Shown here: positions 7,891 to 17,725 of the stretch, piece after piece
Layout: the number at the start of each line of letters is the position of its first letter
Numbering within the stretch: position 1 is the stretch's first letter
Source: an uncultured Candidatus Melainabacteria bacterium
Lineage (GTDB): Bacteria; Cyanobacteriota; Vampirovibrionia; Gastranaerophilales; Gastranaerophilaceae
NCBI GenBank assembly: GCA_934692625.1
Contig: CAKUUC010000010.1
Span: 1 to 64,000, forward strand
Length of the DNA stretch: 64,000 nucleotides
Reading direction: 5' to 3'
Translations under genes and position numbers: made by a program
The notes under the pieces: generated by a model
What the model was told of the DNA's origin: nothing
The model's input: only the letters and a program-made list of their open reading frames with translations
Databases searched by the model: none

Positions 7891-10800
7891 TTAAATCCAT
7901 TCGTTTATATCTTTTTTACTAGTTGTCCATTCGTGGTTGAATGTTCTTTCTTTTACTTTGCAATATTTGCAAAATGGTATTGGTTTAGCCAAAAATTCAA
8001 GAATTTCTTCCATTGATTCTGCTTTGTAAATATCAATGCCATCTCTATCAGTCAAAGGAAGATTGTATCCAAAATATTTGTTAAAATGTTCAATATTTGG
8101 TGCAATCGTGCATGTATAAAGCTTTCCATCTTTCAACATAACGCACCAATTTGCGTGAAAACAGTTCATAAAACTTTCGCCTGCGTTTTGTTTTCCTTCG
8201 ATATCTAAAGGAAGATGGTAGGTCGTCTTTATTACATCTTCAGTATTGTTATAATATTCGTATTTTACTCCGTAACTTTTGGCGGTTTCCTTTGCCTTGT
8301 CGTAATCTATGTTTAACGGATATTTTGTTGGTACGATTGTTATATCAAATTTGTTGCAGGCATTCCAAAAATCTTCATTTTGTTGATTAAGTAAAAGCCC
8401 ATTTGTTACTATTTCAATTCTTGTTTTGGGAAAATATTTTCGTGATATTTCCATAAATTTATTAATTTCAGGATGTAATAATGGTTCTCCACCCATGAGT
8501 TTAATTATTTCTAAATTTTGATTAGATAATTCAGAAAGTCGTTTTACATCATGCTCGAAACTTTCAATATTTGCTAATTTTTCAGTCGCTAATGGTGAAA
8601 AATGGTCGCAACTTTTACATTTTAAGTTGCAATGGTCGGCAAGATGATAAACAAAACTTCTAAGCGATTTTTGCGGGGTAAGACTTTTTAGAGCAGTTTT
8701 ATGTTCATTTTCTAAGTTTTTTATTGTTCGTTTATAGTCATTAAGTGTGCAATTAAAATTTTTAATTTCATTTTTTTGTTGATTTAATTCTGCACTTATT
8801 TTTTCTAAAGTTTTAGAAATGGATTCTACTTGAGGATTCAAAATTCCTGTTTGGTTTTTCATAAACTTTTCACAATTACTAAGTTTCGGAGTTATAGAAC
8901 TTATACTTTGCAAGCAAGAATTGACTTTCTCGTATAATTCTTTCTTTTTATTACGAAAAGACATTTTTATACCTAAAAAGCGTATAACTTTATAATACTT
9001 ATTACACGATTCTTGATTTGTTATAGAAAATAGTTTTTTAGTTAATATAGATTTTGGTTGCAAGTTGTGTTCTAATTCTGCAATATAATCTGTTTTTCTT
9101 GCATAATCCCACCATATATAACCTAAATATGCTTCAATATTATCCCAAGGTTTTATCTTATCAGCATAATGGATTATGTGTGGATTAGTAATGGCTTCTT
9201 CAATTTCTTTTATTCCATAGATTTCGTTAAAATATTCAATGTCTAAATTGGTGTCTTTTACATAATATTGGGAATATTTTGTCATTAAGTTATATTTTAA
9301 TGGTAAGATTAAAATATTATTCCGAAAAGCAATGTTTATAATATCTTGATCTTGTGATTGGAAATTATTTTTTGTTAATTCTAATAACTTGGGAGTTAAA
9401 TTATCTTTTCTAATTTTATCTAAATTCCAAAGGGTTACACCTGCATTTATGTAATTGGAAAGGTCAGTTAATCCTAAAGAGTTATAATAATGTACGTTAG
9501 GATTTTTTAGATATCCGAATGCAACAACTCCAGCGATATAGCTATTCGTCATATCAGTGTTATACAGATTTGCTAAATCTTGAAGTATTATAGTGTCTAT
9601 GTCCAAGTAAATAGCTTTTTCAAAATTAGAAGGCAATAATTCTGCTATTTTTAGTCGATAATAAGTTGGACTTGTAATATGAAAAATTCTCATTTCTAAT
9701 GAATCGAAGTCCTCATTTATCATAATGAATTGGATATCGGAGTTATAATATCTTTTTACAAGAGTTTCCAATTTATGCTTATTGCTTTCAGAAAATTTGC
9801 TATCACAAAGTACATAAACTTTATAATAAGTTTTGAAGTTTTTATTTTCTAGTAATGAAACTAATGCTGTACTAAGATATTTTGCGCCATTATCGTCGGT
9901 AGCAAAAACTACTGGCACGGTTGTGCATTTTTCGATAGGTAAATTAGTTGCTTTTCCGTTTGAATATACCCATTGCATAATATTTTGCCATTCATTTCGA
10001 TTAAAATTCTCTCTGAGAATTTTAGAATTTTTGTACCCGTCCAAAAATTCTATACTTAACTTCTTGTAAAAAAGTGCTTTTAAATCGTCTGAAATTCTAT
10101 TATAGTTCCACATACAAGAATTGTATTTTTTCTTATATACTAATGGATAAAATTTTTCTTTATCTTCTTTTTTATTTAGATATTCTTCGATTTTTTCATA
10201 TTCATCAAAAATACAATAAATTTTATTTTTATTATTTACAGAAGATTGCATATTATCTTGTCTATAATAATAAAAAGGTTTATTTATATAGAACGCCTTT
10301 CGTGCGTTGAAAATAATTTGATAATAAAACCCTTGGTCTTGATATGAGGCGCCAGGAGTTGGTAAATGTCTAATATTATGTTGATTTATAAAATCTCTTT
10401 TATATATTCCAGCCCAATTTGCAATAGTGCCTGGTGATAAATTGCGATTATAAAATTCTGTAATTACTTTATTATAAAGGCATTTATCAGTTATACAATT
10501 AGTATAAATAACGTTCCACTTTTTAGACCACCAATAATAAAAATCAGCTTTGACAAAATCTACGTCGAATTCGGTGGCTTTGTTGTATAGAACTTCGTAC
10601 ATGTCTTTTGCAACAAAATCATCTGGTTCTACAATGCCGATATATTCACCTGTTGCCATGTCTAAACCTTTGTTCATCGAGTCGCCATAACCGGAATTCG
10701 GTTTGTCAATAATTTTGATACGATTATCTTTTTGTGCGTATTCTTTGATTATAGAAAGAGAGCTATCTGTAGAGCCATCGTTCACGCAGATTATTTCGAT

Positions 10801-10893
10801 GTCTTGCAATGTTTGATTGATTACGCTGTCCAAACACTCTCTCAAATATTGTTCGACATTGTAAATCGGTATGATTATACTAACCTTCGGCAT
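7891..10893 (-). CDS. GT2-GT8-radical SAM trifunctional fusion protein
   Basis: Three enzyme modules sit in one 1000-residue frame. Residues 1-~230 are a GT-A glycosyltransferase family 2 domain (IIIPIYNVEQYL, VNDGSTD, EPDD at 89-92). Residues ~327-600 are a GT8-type domain with DID at 431-433 and a closing HYADKIKPW motif. RFLGIKMSFR at 638-647 resembles a C-terminal motif of the neighbouring glycosyltransferase. A coiled-coil-like linker (~685-735) follows. Residues ~745-1000 are a radical SAM domain with C755-x3-C759-x2-C762, GGEP at 801-804, and later cysteines 911, 917, 928, 975 and 978, possibly an auxiliary SPASM/Twitch-like cluster. AAGGAG precedes the ATG. The start overlaps the upstream GT2 gene by 14 bases. 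Substrates are unknown. Confidence 0.85.
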   Translation of the reverse strand: MPKVSIIIPIYNVEQYLRECLDSVINQTLQDIEIICVNDGSTDSSLSIIKEYAQKDNRIKIIDKPNSGYGDSMNKGLDMATGEYIGIVEPDDFVAKDMYEVLYNKATEFDVDFVKADFYYWWSKKWNVIYTNCITDKCLYNKVITEFYNRNLSPGTIANWAGIYKRDFINQHNIRHLPTPGASYQDQGFYYQIIFNARKAFYINKPFYYYRQDNMQSSVNNKNKIYCIFDEYEKIEEYLNKKEDKEKFYPLVYKKKYNSCMWNYNRISDDLKALFYKKLSIEFLDGYKNSKILRENFNRNEWQNIMQWVYSNGKATNLPIEKCTTVPVVFATDDNGAKYLSTALVSLLENKNFKTYYKVYVLCDSKFSESNKHKLETLVKRYYNSDIQFIMINEDFDSLEMRIFHITSPTYYRLKIAELLPSNFEKAIYLDIDTIILQDLANLYNTDMTNSYIAGVVAFGYLKNPNVHYYNSLGLTDLSNYINAGVTLWNLDKIRKDNLTPKLLELTKNNFQSQDQDIINIAFRNNILILPLKYNLMTKYSQYYVKDTNLDIEYFNEIYGIKEIEEAITNPHIIHYADKIKPWDNIEAYLGYIWWDYARKTDYIAELEHNLQPKSILTKKLFSITNQESCNKYYKVIRFLGIKMSFRNKKKELYEKVNSCLQSISSITPKLSNCEKFMKNQTGILNPQVESISKTLEKISAELNQQKNEIKNFNCTLNDYKRTIKNLENEHKTALKSLTPQKSLRSFVYHLADHCNLKCKSCDHFSPLATEKLANIESFEHDVKRLSELSNQNLEIIKLMGGEPLLHPEINKFMEISRKYFPKTRIEIVTNGLLLNQQNEDFWNACNKFDITIVPTKYPLNIDYDKAKETAKSYGVKYEYYNNTEDVIKTTYHLPLDIEGKQNAGESFMNCFHANWCVMLKDGKLYTCTIAPNIEHFNKYFGYNLPLTDRDGIDIYKAESMEEILEFLAKPIPFCKYCKVKERTFNHEWTTSKKDINEWI

Positions 10894-11878
10894 TTTTTAC
10901 TCTCCTTCTAAATTTTATTTTTATCCCTAAGATTGTTAAAATCTTATGTGTTCCATCGTCTGCATTTCGTATTGAGAAAATTGTTTTAAAAATACGTTTA
11001 CTTAAATATAGGTTTTTATCTTTGATAAAATTTTTAATATCTGGATTATATTTTTTCATTTGATATATTTTGATTATTTCATTTAGGGTCAATATATCTG
11101 CTATTCCGTTATAATGTTCATTTAATCTACTTAAAGAATAGTAATTAAGTTTATCCAAGGAATTTTGTTTTGCCATTCGCATATCATCTGATATGCCAGA
11201 TAACAAATCATTTAACTTTTGTTTTGTCCAAGTTACTTTGTTATGACCACATCGATATCCGTAAGTAATTTTATCTATAGCGTAAAAATATCTAGCAGTA
11301 ATCATTGCCTTAACAAAGAATGGTGGGTCTTGAAATCTTTTATAATTTGGATAATAAATATTATTTCTAATTAAAAATTCTCTGTTATATATAAATCTAT
11401 GATAGCCGTAGTCAAATTGATAATCTTTGTAGCAAATAATTTGATTGCTATCAAATAAATATCCACTTAATGTATTTGTATAGTTTTGAGTTATTTGTGG
11501 ATTAGTATTGGTGAAGCATGCAAATTCACCACCACAAATTAGAACGTGGTTTTCTTGTGCATTGACATAAAGACTTTCAAGAATATCTTGTGTTGGATAA
11601 ATATCATCAGGATCTATAAAACAAACAAATTCTCCACTTGCTTTGTCTATACCAACGTTACGAGTTTTTCCTACCCCTTCATTCTCTTTATCAATCAAGA
11701 CAATTCGGTTATCTTTTTGGGCATATTCTTTTAGGATTTCAAGTGAATTGTCTGTGGAGCCGTCGTTTATACAAATTATTTCAATATCTCGCAAAGTCTG
11801 ATTAATTACGCTGTCCAAACACTCCCTCAAATATTTCTCAACGTTATAAACAGGTATGATTACGCTAACCTTTGGCAT
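10880..11878 (-). CDS. family 2 glycosyltransferase
   Basis: This is a cytoplasmic-face GT2 sugar transferase of 332 residues. The N-terminus carries VIIPVYNVEKYLRECLDSV, the nucleotide-sugar motif NDGSTD and the metal-binding FIDPDD. Its first ~60 residues are nearly identical to those of the adjacent fusion protein, suggesting local duplication. The C-terminal half is divergent and ends with ILGIKIKFRRR, a motif also found inside the fusion. I chose ATG 11878 (MPKVSV) over the in-frame ATG 11917 because AAAGGA sits about 8 bases before it and the family starts this way. It is the first gene of the leftward group ending at ugd. Confidence 0.88.
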   Translation of the reverse strand: MPKVSVIIPVYNVEKYLRECLDSVINQTLRDIEIICINDGSTDNSLEILKEYAQKDNRIVLIDKENEGVGKTRNVGIDKASGEFVCFIDPDDIYPTQDILESLYVNAQENHVLICGGEFACFTNTNPQITQNYTNTLSGYLFDSNQIICYKDYQFDYGYHRFIYNREFLIRNNIYYPNYKRFQDPPFFVKAMITARYFYAIDKITYGYRCGHNKVTWTKQKLNDLLSGISDDMRMAKQNSLDKLNYYSLSRLNEHYNGIADILTLNEIIKIYQMKKYNPDIKNFIKDKNLYLSKRIFKTIFSIRNADDGTHKILTILGIKIKFRRRVKNAEG

Positions 11879-12486
11879 TACCAAATCCTTTCCGCTACTC
11901 TTTATTCTCAATTGCATAAACGAAATCTATGTATCGCTCTCTATCTTACATATTGCAAAATATGTTAAATAATCTGTTCCTATCCTATCATAAACAGAAA
12001 TTTTTAGACATTCTATTTAACCTTTTGTGTAGTTTGTTAAGTTTTTAGATTGTCTGAAATGTTGCATAAGGTAAATTTGTTGAAGTTTTTAATCTTTTCA
12101 GAATGACGATAGCCTTGCTAGGTTGCCCCAACTTGTCACTCTGAACAGCACGAACGATAGTGAGTGCGTTGATTCAGAGTCTGTTTTATCTGAAGGTGTA
12201 GAACACTTAATATAGCTACGTCGATGGCGTTAATTTTACGTGTCAGGCAGTGCCTGACCTACGTTTTGCAAGGCAAAATGTTTTTACGTAAAACATTGTT
12301 AAATATTCTTGCGATTGTGCGTTTTTAATGCGAAAATGTTTGGTAACAGAATGTCTGTTTTTTGAAAAATTTTTGTGTTTCAAATATGACGATTTTTCAA
12401 GAATAACGGGTGTATTGAGGGTTTTATTATACTGTTGTTACAGGCATGGCTGAAGTTGTACACTATTTATTTTATAGGATTATTTT
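11879..12486. other. 600-base intergenic region with a cluster of inverted repeats
   Basis: No gene is seen between the divergent glycosyltransferase and exporter genes. Within ~12095-12300, base composition is less AT-rich than around it and inverted repeats cluster: ACTCTGAA 12138-12145 with TTCAGAGT 12173-12180; GTCAGGC 12242-12248 with GCCTGAC 12252-12258; TTTTGC with GCAAAA around 12264-12278; and an imperfect palindrome centred on TTACGTAA-like sequence near 12285. It looks like a decayed repetitive intergenic element. The remaining sequence near 12416-12480 should hold the promoter of the exporter. Confidence 0.5.
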
Positions 12487-14274
12487 ATGGAAAAAATAAA
12501 AAAACTAATCGAATTTTTAAAAAATCAACGTTTTGTGGTGAATTACTGCAGAATGTGGCCATACGTTCGTCCGGTTTGGTTTAGAGCGTTATGTTCAATG
12601 CTTATTTGTATTCCAATCGGTTCGCTTGATGCGGTTATTGCACTTGCGTTAAAACCTTATATGGACTTGGTTATGGTCGAAAAATCCGTAACTTCTCCTT
12701 GGTATATTCCGTTGGGGATTGTTGCGTTTACGTCAATTCAAGGTGGGTTAAAATACTTGTCAGCATACCTTTCAACTTGGGTTGGTGGTAGAATTACGAA
12801 CGGCTTGAAGTTTGATATGTTCAAAAAACTTTTGACATTGCCGACTTCGTTCTATGACAAACGTAATTCCGGAGATATCGTTTTTCAGTTTAACAATCAG
12901 GCAGATACTGCGTGTTCAGGCTTGTTGGACAATTTGAGCGTTTTCACTCAGAGAATTTTCTCATCAATTTCTCTTGTTTGTGTTTTGTTTTACAACTCTT
13001 GGCAACTTGCGCTGATTGCGGTTGTAGTTTTGGGTTGTGCTTTTGCTCCGGTTGCAAAACTTCAAAAACGTATCAAATCAGTTATGGAAAAAACAGTTTT
13101 TGCAGATGCTTCGATTATCACGGAATATAACGAAGTTTTTGCGGGTAACAAGACAATTACTTCTTACAACTTGCAACAAAACGAAACTAATAAATTCTAT
13201 AATATTTTGAAAAGTATTTTCACATTGAGAATAAAAATGGTGCAAAAAACTCAATGGCTTTCTCCAATGATGCACGTAATTGTATCTGTCGGAATTGCGG
13301 CGGCTATCGGTTACGGTTCGCACTTGATTATGTCTAAGCAAATTACTTCCGGTAACTTTGTATCATTTATTACAGCGTTAATTTTGCTTTACACACCTGT
13401 TAAAAATATCGGCAATAACTTGAATGCGGTTCAATTCTCGTTCTTCTCTATCGAAAGAATTTTTGATATTTTGGATATGGTTCCTGCTATCAGAAATAAA
13501 GATAATGCAATTGAAATGGGTAGAGAACATACAAGCATTCAATTTAACGATGTTTGTTTTGAATATGTGAAAAATGTTCCGGTGTTGAAACATATTAATC
13601 TTGATGTAAAACAAGGTGAAACTATTGCGTTTGTTGGTAATTCTGGCGGTGGAAAAACTACAATCGTAAATTTGTTACCGAGATTTTATGATATAAAATC
13701 AGGTTCAATAAAGATTGATGGCGTGGATATTAGAGATTATACGTTGGAATCTTTAAGACAAAATATTGCAGTTGTATTTCAGGATAATTTTTTGTTTTCC
13801 GGAACGATTAAAGAAAATATTTTGCTAGGTAATGAAAATGCGACGGATGAACAGGTTCAAAAGGCCTTGAAGATGGCATATTTGGACGATTTCATTTCGA
13901 CATTGAAAGACGGTATAAATACTCAAATTGGTGAACGTGGTATATTGTTGTCAGGTGGTCAAAAACAACGTGTAGCAATTGCCAGAGCCTTTTTGAAAGA
14001 TGCACCGATAATTATTTTGGACGAAGCAACAAGTGCATTAGATAATAAAGCGGAAGCGATTGTTCAAAAAGCGATTGACAACCTAATGCAAGACAAAACG
14101 GTATTTGTAATCGCTCACAGATTGTCAACAATTAGAAATGCTAATAAAATTGTCGTAATCAATCAAGGTGAAGTTGCTGAAACCGGAACACACGAGGAAT
14201 TGTTGCAAATCGAAAACGGCGCATACAAAACTCTTTATGATATGCAGTTCAAAAAACAAGAAGTTAAGGCGTAA
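12487..14274 (+). CDS. MsbA-like ABC exporter (fused membrane and ATPase domains)
   Basis: This is a type IV-fold ABC exporter of 595 residues. An N-terminal six-helix membrane domain occupies about 20-330 and an ATPase domain about 350-590. Walker A is GNSGGGKTT (about 383-391), signature LSGGQKQR (about 488), Walker B IIILDEATSALD, and the H-loop is in VIAHRLS. Length and organisation match MsbA lipid A-core flippases and related lipid or glycan exporters. The surrounding glycosyltransferases support export of a lipid-linked glycan, but the substrate is not shown by the sequence. TAGGA precedes the ATG by about 8 bases. A strong bidirectional terminator follows. Confidence 0.88.
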   Translation: MEKIKKLIEFLKNQRFVVNYCRMWPYVRPVWFRALCSMLICIPIGSLDAVIALALKPYMDLVMVEKSVTSPWYIPLGIVAFTSIQGGLKYLSAYLSTWVGGRITNGLKFDMFKKLLTLPTSFYDKRNSGDIVFQFNNQADTACSGLLDNLSVFTQRIFSSISLVCVLFYNSWQLALIAVVVLGCAFAPVAKLQKRIKSVMEKTVFADASIITEYNEVFAGNKTITSYNLQQNETNKFYNILKSIFTLRIKMVQKTQWLSPMMHVIVSVGIAAAIGYGSHLIMSKQITSGNFVSFITALILLYTPVKNIGNNLNAVQFSFFSIERIFDILDMVPAIRNKDNAIEMGREHTSIQFNDVCFEYVKNVPVLKHINLDVKQGETIAFVGNSGGGKTTIVNLLPRFYDIKSGSIKIDGVDIRDYTLESLRQNIAVVFQDNFLFSGTIKENILLGNENATDEQVQKALKMAYLDDFISTLKDGINTQIGERGILLSGGQKQRVAIARAFLKDAPIIILDEATSALDNKAEAIVQKAIDNLMQDKTVFVIAHRLSTIRNANKIVVINQGEVAETGTHEELLQIENGAYKTLYDMQFKKQEVKA

Positions 14275-14283
14275 GAAAGATAA

Positions 14284-14319
14284 CAAAAAAAATACCCTCA
14301 ATCTTGAGGGTATTTTTTT
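14284..14319. terminator. bidirectional rho-independent terminator
   Basis: A perfect 10-bp stem (ATACCCTCAA 14292-14301 / TTGAGGGTAT 14304-14313) is flanked by an A-run on the left and a T-run on the right. It therefore works as an intrinsic terminator on both strands, for the exporter (+) and the convergent GT2 gene (-). Confidence 0.92.
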
Positions 14320-15403
14320 ATGCTTCAGAATTATCTTTTCCTAAAATTGTTTTGCCAAATAGTTTCAAATATTTGCCTCTGCTATTAAATTTGAGTTGAA
14401 TAAATCTGCGACGAATACTTTTGAATGCTGTTAAATAATAATTTCCTTTTTCAATATTTTTTATGAATTTAGTTTCACAATCATAAAAATATTTATATTC
14501 AAATTTAGTATCATTATTTAAGTCTTGAAATAATATTTTAAGTTTATCAAAATATTGTTTTCTATATTTTGGTTGAATATCATTATAAAATGAAAAATTT
14601 GCCAAGAAAAAGTGTTTATACATTGCTTCTTTTAAATCTTCATATAAACCACATTTTTTTACAATATTTTTTACTTCTTCGCATTGGTCTGGCATAATTA
14701 ATAATCGACTACCTTTTTGGTTTGTTGAGGAATTTTGACCTTCTTCAACTCTCCAGTGATATAAATAGTCGTGCAATACTGCAATTTTATCAGCCTTACA
14801 CATTACTTCTGCCATAAATGGAAAGTCTTGATATGATGCAGAACGTGTCCCATTAATTATAATATTATTTTTTTTCAAAAATTCTGCTTTATATATATTA
14901 CTCCAAATTGATGCATGAAACATAAATAATCTTGGGAATTCTTTTATTTTGAAAGCTCTATCTTGTGGATATTCTTCAATATTTTGAATTTCATCTTGCC
15001 ATTTTTGATTTTCAAGTTTTTTATTTATTGCTTTTGAATTATATCTGTAAAAACTTGCTTTGCACACATCAGCATCAAGTTTTTTTGCTTGGTTATAGAG
15101 TTTTTCATACATTTCAGGTTCAACCCAGTCGTCAGTTTCGACAATACCGATGTATTCCCCTGTTGCTGCTTCAATACCTGCGTTAACTGCACTTCCATAT
15201 CCCCCGTTAGGTTTGTGAATTGGTTTTACTCGAGGGTCTTTTTGTGCATATTCATCCATAATTGCACCACAATTGTCCGGAGAACCATCATCTACCGGAA
15301 TTATTTCGATATCTGTTAATGTTTGATTTATTACACTTTCAATACATTGTCTAAAATATTTTTCAACATTATATGTTGGCATAACTATTGAAACTTTTGT
15401 CAT
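14318..15403 (-). CDS. family 2 glycosyltransferase
   Basis: This is a GT2 enzyme of 361 residues with IVMPTYNVEKYFRQCIESV, DDGSPD and the metal-binding ETDDWVEPEMY. The DDGSPDNCG and KPNGGYGSAVNAGI variants place it in the same broad subgroup as the two other GT2 domains here. GGAGGA lies 6 bases before the ATG at 15403. It is transcribed alone, convergent with the exporter. Role in surface glycan assembly is inferred from the neighbourhood; acceptor and donor are unknown. Confidence 0.87.
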   Translation of the reverse strand: MTKVSIVMPTYNVEKYFRQCIESVINQTLTDIEIIPVDDGSPDNCGAIMDEYAQKDPRVKPIHKPNGGYGSAVNAGIEAATGEYIGIVETDDWVEPEMYEKLYNQAKKLDADVCKASFYRYNSKAINKKLENQKWQDEIQNIEEYPQDRAFKIKEFPRLFMFHASIWSNIYKAEFLKKNNIIINGTRSASYQDFPFMAEVMCKADKIAVLHDYLYHWRVEEGQNSSTNQKGSRLLIMPDQCEEVKNIVKKCGLYEDLKEAMYKHFFLANFSFYNDIQPKYRKQYFDKLKILFQDLNNDTKFEYKYFYDCETKFIKNIEKGNYYLTAFKSIRRRFIQLKFNSRGKYLKLFGKTILGKDNSEA

Positions 15404-15579
15404 TATATTCCTCCAATATCTATAAAATATGCCCCTTCTTATTGATTAACTCAGGTAAATCGTAGCATAAACAAGGTAAGAAGTTATACATATCATAAAA
15501 TATGTTAAAATAAATTTAATAATTCTGCCCGCAAAATAAATTTTTACAAAATTGTAACGCCAAGTGTAATTGAAAATAC

Positions 15580-16089
15580 TTAAACAGACTTCTTTTCTAA
15601 CTGCAAAAGGTATTGTTTGATTTTTAGTCCGCCTGCATAGCCTGTTAATTCCCCATTTTTCCCAACAACTCTATGACAAGGGATAATTATTGATATCGGA
15701 TTATGTCCGACTGCTCTGCCAACCGCTTGGGCTGACATTCTTTCAAGCCCTTTTTGTTTAGCGACTTTTTCTGCAATTTCACCATAAGTTGTCGTTTCGC
15801 CGTAAGGTATTTCGCATAAAATTTTCCAAACAGATTGTTTAAATTCATTACCTAAAGGTTTTAGCGGTAAATCGCCAATTTCAATCGCTTCACCTTGAAA
15901 ATATTTATCAAGCCAAATTTTTATATCTTGAAAAAGTTTTAAATCTTTTGTTTCAGCCTTTTGCATGTCATATTTGCCACCAAAATACTTTTGACCTTCA
16001 AACCATAAACCATTTAGTGCGGTTCCCTCTGAACTCATTATTATTTTTCCTACCGGCGAAAGGTATTCAGTTTTGTATAATTTTTCCAT
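15580..16089 (-). CDS. ogt: methylated-DNA--protein-cysteine methyltransferase
   Basis: This is a suicide DNA-repair protein that transfers the alkyl group of O6-methylguanine to its own cysteine. The 169 residues contain the active-site motif IIIPCHRVVG with C138, the helix-turn-helix region SVWKILCEIPYGETTTYGEIA, and the following GYAGGLKIKQYLL. An N-terminal Ogt-type ribonuclease-like domain is present, without the Ada sensor domain. A TATAAT lies near 16125 on the minus strand, and a weak GGAAA precedes the ATG. It stands alone. Confidence 0.92.
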   Translation of the reverse strand: MEKLYKTEYLSPVGKIIMSSEGTALNGLWFEGQKYFGGKYDMQKAETKDLKLFQDIKIWLDKYFQGEAIEIGDLPLKPLGNEFKQSVWKILCEIPYGETTTYGEIAEKVAKQKGLERMSAQAVGRAVGHNPISIIIPCHRVVGKNGELTGYAGGLKIKQYLLQLEKKSV

Positions 16090-16155
16090 TTGAATTTTCC
16101 AAAATATTTTCGAATAGTTTTATTATACTATGTTTAAAATATTTTGGCTCAAATT

Positions 16156-17625
16156 CTATAGCGCAACTTCGTTTAGCAAGGCTGAATGTTCGTTTATCAA
16201 AGGCAATTCAATAATGAAAGTGTTTTTGTTTCCGCTGTTATCTAACATAATTTTACCTTCGTGAATTTCAACGATTTTTCTGCAAAAATACAGTCCAAGT
16301 CCTACACCACTATTATTTCCAAGATTATCGCCACAAACATATTTATCAAAAATATTTGCTTTCAATGTATCTGATATTTTTGCGCTTTCGTTTTGAAAAC
16401 TAAATCTGTAACATTTGTCGGTTCTTTCGATTGTGACGTTTACAACACTGTTGTCAAATGCATAGTTTACTGCATTGTTCAACATATTGGCAAATACTCG
16501 GCGCAATTGCATTTCATCACCGTAAATGAAATGTTCGCAATCTTTCAGTTTTGAATTGATTTTTATTGTCACTCCTTTTGTTTTGCCCAAGTAGTGCACT
16601 TCTTTTACGCATTTTTCGATTAAATATAATACGTCAAAATTCGAAAATTTAAGTTTGATAATTCCGCTATAATCCTTACAAGTTTTTAGTAATGTACAAA
16701 GCATATCGCGCATATATTTCGAAGATTCGATAATGAGTTCCATTATTTCCTGATGACCTTCATCAATTTTTCCGTAATATTCTTTGTACAACATTTCCAG
16801 TGAACTAATTTGTGCTTGTAGAGGATTTTTCAAATCGTGAGTTAAAGTTGCTAAAAATAGGTCACGTTGTTTTTCTAAATGTTTTTCCTTGTCAATATTT
16901 TTCGCAATTGAAACAAGTCCGTTAATCTCGTTTTTATCAGTAATAATTGGCGCTTTGCTGATTTTATACCAGTGTAATTTTCCGTCTTTATCTATTGCTG
17001 CCTTTTCTTTCTTCAGTGGCTTTTTATTTTCCAAAACATAATTGTCTTCATTTGCAACTTCTTGCTCTGCTTTTTCCATATCAATGATGATATTTTCAGA
17101 ATATGTGTCAACTCCGTTAAAAACAAAATTTTTAGCATTATCACTAGCAACAATGAGGTTTCGGTCTTTATCTTTCATATAAACTAACAATGGCAAGGTT
17201 TCCAAAAGGGTGTTCAATTGGTAGTTTTTCTCAATCAATCTTGCTTTTAGGTTCTCTTCTTTTGTTACATCAGATGATACAGTCAATAATCCTTCAAGTT
17301 TTCTGTTTTGAATAATTGGTGTAGTTGTTTGTTTAATTATTTTGTTAATTCCCTCGTGGCGGAAAACATAACTGCGAGTTTCTAAGGTTTCGATAACTCT
17401 TTTAGAGTTTTCCATAATTATATCAACACAACTATCACCTTTTAAAACTTTTGTTATATGGCTATTCGTGATTGACTTTGCCGTTTCATTGTCAAAATTC
17501 ATCAACCTTAGAAATGCACGATTGTAAGCAACATAGTTAAAATTCAAATCTTTAACGGTTACTATATCTTCACAATACTCTAAAATTGCGTTTAATAAAT
17601 ATTCTTTACTCTTTAAATCAATCAT
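16156..17625 (-). CDS. soluble PAS-PAS sensor histidine kinase
   Basis: This is a cytoplasmic two-component kinase of 489 residues with no membrane segment. Two PAS-like domains occupy about 9-122 and 133-247, the dimerisation/phosphoacceptor domain has H263 in LTHDLKNPLQ, and the ATPase domain has an N-box NMLNNAVNYA and a G-box GVGLGLYF. No response regulator lies next to it, so it is an orphan kinase. AGGA is unusually close (two bases) to the ATG at 17625, so the true start could differ slightly. The ligand is unknown. It lies about 100 bases downstream of csoR on the same strand and might be read through from there. Confidence 0.9.
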   Translation of the reverse strand: MIDLKSKEYLLNAILEYCEDIVTVKDLNFNYVAYNRAFLRLMNFDNETAKSITNSHITKVLKGDSCVDIIMENSKRVIETLETRSYVFRHEGINKIIKQTTTPIIQNRKLEGLLTVSSDVTKEENLKARLIEKNYQLNTLLETLPLLVYMKDKDRNLIVASDNAKNFVFNGVDTYSENIIIDMEKAEQEVANEDNYVLENKKPLKKEKAAIDKDGKLHWYKISKAPIITDKNEINGLVSIAKNIDKEKHLEKQRDLFLATLTHDLKNPLQAQISSLEMLYKEYYGKIDEGHQEIMELIIESSKYMRDMLCTLLKTCKDYSGIIKLKFSNFDVLYLIEKCVKEVHYLGKTKGVTIKINSKLKDCEHFIYGDEMQLRRVFANMLNNAVNYAFDNSVVNVTIERTDKCYRFSFQNESAKISDTLKANIFDKYVCGDNLGNNSGVGLGLYFCRKIVEIHEGKIMLDNSGNKNTFIIELPLINEHSALLNEVAL

Positions 17626-17725
17626 ATCCTAAAAATCTGTAACTAATATAGTCATATTACTCTTCTTGTTTAGTGCTTACAATTAACCATTCGGGCAATC
17701 TTTTATTCTGACTGATTTTGAGCCA

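Noticed and set aside
11879..11917. Upstream ATG giving a GT2 protein starting MQLRIKSSGK
   Set aside because: AAAGGA correctly spaced before ATG 11878 and the conserved MPKVS start of the family favour the shorter protein.
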